Source: Bradyrhizobium sp. CCBAU 51627
GTDB taxonomy: Bacteria; Pseudomonadota; Alphaproteobacteria; Rhizobiales; Xanthobacteraceae
DNA: 64,000 nucleotides
Assembly: GCF_028128765.1 (NCBI RefSeq)
Contig: NZ_LBJG01000085.1
Coordinates: 62,001 to 126,000 of the forward strand
Reading direction: 5' to 3'
Part shown: positions 62,258 to 64,000 of the stretch, one piece after another
Position numbering within the stretch: position 1 is the first letter of the stretch
How the letters are laid out: every line of letters begins with the position of its first letter
The notes under the pieces: generated by a model
Told to the model about the DNA's origin: nothing
Database searches by the model: none
The model's input: only the letters and a program-made list of their open reading frames with translations
Made by a program: the position numbers and the translations under genes

Positions 62258-63418
62258 TCAGGAGTCTGACTTGGGACGTTGTCCGAGGAAGAAGGACGAG
62301 GACTTCAGCGGCGCGAATGTCGGCCGCTTCAGGCCGGCGCCGACGAGCGGCGCGGGGTCGAGCGGCGCCTTGATCGCGGCCGTGGTCTGGCCTTGCGGCG
62401 CATCCGGCGTGCAGGTGCCTGCGATGAAGCTCGGCTCGGGTCCGAACGCGGTGCCGCGGCGGGCGTACTTGTCGTAGGAGAGCGGCAGGGTGTTGTTCAG
62501 GCCCTCATGGCCGTTGCCACCTTTGGCGTCGATCGCCATCATCTCGCTCTGGCACATCTTGCCGGTCTCGACGCACATGTTGAGGATCAGGCGGTAGAGA
62601 TCGGAATCGACCGTGCCCCAGCGGCGCACCGGCTCGTTCTCGCTGGGCTTTTCGAGCTGGAGATACTCAGTGCGGCCGAGCGAGCCGCCGGCCGATTTGG
62701 CCTGTGCGACCCACGCATCGAAGCCCTTGTCGTCGAGGCCCTGGAAGTTGAAGTGCATGCCGGAGAAGCCGGCGCCGCTGTAGTTCGCCGAGAAGCCCTT
62801 ATAAGTGCCGGCGTGGTTCACAACGGCATGGAGCTTGGTCTCCATGCCCGGCATCGCATAGATCTGACCGGCGAGCGCGGGGATGTAGAACGAGTTCATC
62901 ACCGAAGAGGCGGTGATGCGGAAGTTGATCGGACGATCGACGGGTGCGGCCAGATCGTTGACGGTGGCGATGCCGTAATCCGGATAGATGAAGAGCCACT
63001 TCCAGTCGAGCGCGACGACGTCGACCTCGAGCGGCGCCTTGGACTGGTCGATCGCGCGGTCGGCATGGATGCGGCCGAGCGTGCGATAGGGGTCGAGCAG
63101 ATGCGTGCCCATCCAGGTCAGCGCGCCCAGGCAGACGATGATCAACAGCGGTGCCGACCAGATCACCAACTCGAGCTTGGTCGAGTGGTCCCAATCCGGC
63201 TCGTAGCGGGCCGAACTGTTGGACTGGCGGTAGCGCCAGGCGAACAGCACCGTCAGCGCCATCACGGGGACGACGATCAGGAGCATCAGGACGGTGGAGA
63301 TGATGACGAGGTCGCGCTGCTGCGCCGCGATATCGCCGGCTGGCGCCAGCACGATGTAGTTGCAGCCGCTGAGCGCAACTGCCAGGGGTAGCAGCGCCAG
63401 GATCTTGAGACGGGACAC
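62258..63418 (-). CDS. cyoA: Cytochrome o ubiquinol oxidase subunit II
   Basis: A 386-residue subunit. GTG at 63418 gives a compact lipoprotein signal (VSRLKILALLPLAVALSGC) and has AAGG 8 nt upstream. The longer frame from a TTG at 63505 would bury that signal. Two membrane helices follow. The cupredoxin domain has ALDWKWLFIYPDYGIATVN and MHFNFQGLD but lacks the CuA cysteines (NYSGAGFSGMHF in their place), confirming quinol as donor. The C-terminus is extended by about 100 residues beyond E. coli CyoA. It is first in the cyoABCD-surf1-regSR block. Confidence 0.95.
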   Translation of the reverse strand: MSRLKILALLPLAVALSGCNYIVLAPAGDIAAQQRDLVIISTVLMLLIVVPVMALTVLFAWRYRQSNSSARYEPDWDHSTKLELVIWSAPLLIIVCLGALTWMGTHLLDPYRTLGRIHADRAIDQSKAPLEVDVVALDWKWLFIYPDYGIATVNDLAAPVDRPINFRITASSVMNSFYIPALAGQIYAMPGMETKLHAVVNHAGTYKGFSANYSGAGFSGMHFNFQGLDDKGFDAWVAQAKSAGGSLGRTEYLQLEKPSENEPVRRWGTVDSDLYRLILNMCVETGKMCQSEMMAIDAKGGNGHEGLNNTLPLSYDKYARRGTAFGPEPSFIAGTCTPDAPQGQTTAAIKAPLDPAPLVGAGLKRPTFAPLKSSSFFLGQRPKSDS

Positions 63419-63485
63419 GGGCCGAGCCTTATGAGAATGAGTTTCCTTTGCGGGGCCAACGGGTAGCTGCGACGCAACAATCCGG

Positions 63486-63508
63486 ACATTGGACAATTTG
63501 TCCAATGT
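63486..63508. promoter_or_regulatory. Perfect 23-bp palindrome upstream of cyoA
   Basis: The arms ACATTGGACAA and TTGTCCAATGT are exact complements around a single T. It lies 68 bp upstream of the cyoA GTG and 93 bp upstream of the divergent MFS gene. Symmetry and position fit an operator for a dimeric regulator acting on one or both genes. It does not match the FNR/FixK box (TTGAT-N4-ATCAA). The regulator is unknown. Confidence 0.65.
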
Positions 63509-63600
63509 TGCGGTGCGGGATGTTGGGTCAGAGAGAGCCAGATTGCCTGGCGCCCCGCCGGGCGGTCGGCTTTGGTTTTCAGGACGTTAAGGGCGCACGA

Positions 63601-64000
63601 ATGGCGATGGCACAGACCCCCGCAATGGCAGACCTCCACTCGGGCGAGCACGGCCACGACCAGGCCAGTCCCGGTGAGATTGCCATCGGCGTCATCATTG
63701 GCCGCACCTCGGAATTCTTCGACTTCTTCGTGTTCGCGATCGCCTCGGTGATCGTGTTTCCGCGCCTGGTCTTTCCGTTCACCAGCGAGCTGACCGGCAC
63801 GCTCTATTCCTTCATGATCTTCGCGCTGGCTTTCATGGCGCGGCCGATCGGCACCGTCATTTTCATGACGGTCGACCGCAGCTACGGCAAGACGGCCAAG
63901 CTGATCTCGGCGCTCTTTCTGCTCGGCACCGCCACCGTGGCGCTCGCGTTCCTGCCCGGCTATTCCGAGATCGGCGTCGCCGCGGTCTGGCTGCTGGCGC
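63601..64000 (+). CDS. MFS transporter (metabolite:H+ symporter type), N-terminal part
   Basis: The first 133 codons of a major-facilitator transporter that runs off the right edge. After a His-rich N-terminus (MADLHSGEHGHDQ) come IGVIIGRTSEFFDFFVFAIA, typical of the MHS family of osmolyte and dicarboxylate symporters, and MARPIGTVIFMTVDRSYGKT, the conserved loop between helices 2 and 3 (variant of G-x3-D-(R/K)-x-G-R-(K/R)). ATGs at 63601 and 63607 are both possible. It is divergent from cyoA. Confidence 0.85.
   Translation, partial: MAMAQTPAMADLHSGEHGHDQASPGEIAIGVIIGRTSEFFDFFVFAIASVIVFPRLVFPFTSELTGTLYSFMIFALAFMARPIGTVIFMTVDRSYGKTAKLISALFLLGTATVALAFLPGYSEIGVAAVWLLA

Noticed and set aside
63486..63508. 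Palindrome considered as an FNR/FixK box
   Set aside because: The half-site is TTGGACAA rather than TTGAT-N4-ATCAA, so another regulator is more likely.

Overview
The window is chromosomal DNA of a high-GC alphaproteobacterium, most likely Bradyrhizobium or a close relative. This is judged from gene order and protein content (grxC-comF-methyltransferase-mutT-argJ-parvulin-secA; xerD/aroK-aroB-CBS transporter/bolA-DnaJ-like-cobS-cobT; rpmB-DUF3108-SUV3-like helicase-S4-fdxA-carD; cyoABCD-surf1-regSR) and from many palindromic intergenic repeats. No rRNA, tRNA, CRISPR array, transposase or integrase was seen.

Layout. 0-8.4 kb holds housekeeping genes: a nitrilase-type hydrolase fragment, glutaredoxin, ComF, a methyltransferase, MutT, ArgJ, a periplasmic parvulin and SecA behind a good sigma70-type promoter. 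8.6-16.9 kb is an amide-utilisation cluster: a MarR regulator divergent from an AmiC-like binding protein with no export signal, an R312-type amidase, and a complete urea/amide/branched-chain type ABC importer. 16.9-18.5 kb is a structured noncoding repeat next to a DUF3883 putative nuclease. 18.6-29.7 kb carries an L,D-transpeptidase lipoprotein, accA, xerD, a 48-residue membrane protein, aroK-aroB, a CBS-domain transporter, bolA, a J-domain protein and two divergent citrate-synthase-family genes, one fused to a DNA-binding domain. 30.3-34.9 kb encodes a Tat-dependent GMC dehydrogenase pair followed by a phospholipase D-like protein.

35-43.3 kb carries DedA, cobS-cobT, a Tat-exported phytase-like esterase, a secreted unknown, an Old Yellow Enzyme, a small membrane protein and a PilZ protein, separated by repeats. 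43.8-48.7 kb is the most accessory-looking part: a Tle1-like DUF2235 hydrolase and an overlapping AAA ATPase/subtilisin pair matching the IetAS anti-phage architecture, with visibly lower GC than its surroundings. 48.9-56.5 kb is conserved: rpmB, DUF3108, helicase, S4 protein (apparently with a non-ATG start), ferredoxin and CarD. 56.5-63.4 kb is one tightly packed leftward block, cyoA-B-C-D-surf1-regS-regR, joining a bo3-type quinol oxidase to its assembly factor and a redox-sensing two-component system. A perfect 23-bp palindrome separates cyoA from a divergent MFS transporter that runs off the end.

The best leads are the IetAS pair, the amide cluster with its AmiC-like possible sensor, the 11 GANTC sites within 199 bp upstream of the helicase gene, the citrate-synthase pair with palindromes at its shared promoter, and the palindrome in front of cyo. 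All family assignments come from reading motifs by eye; no database search was run.
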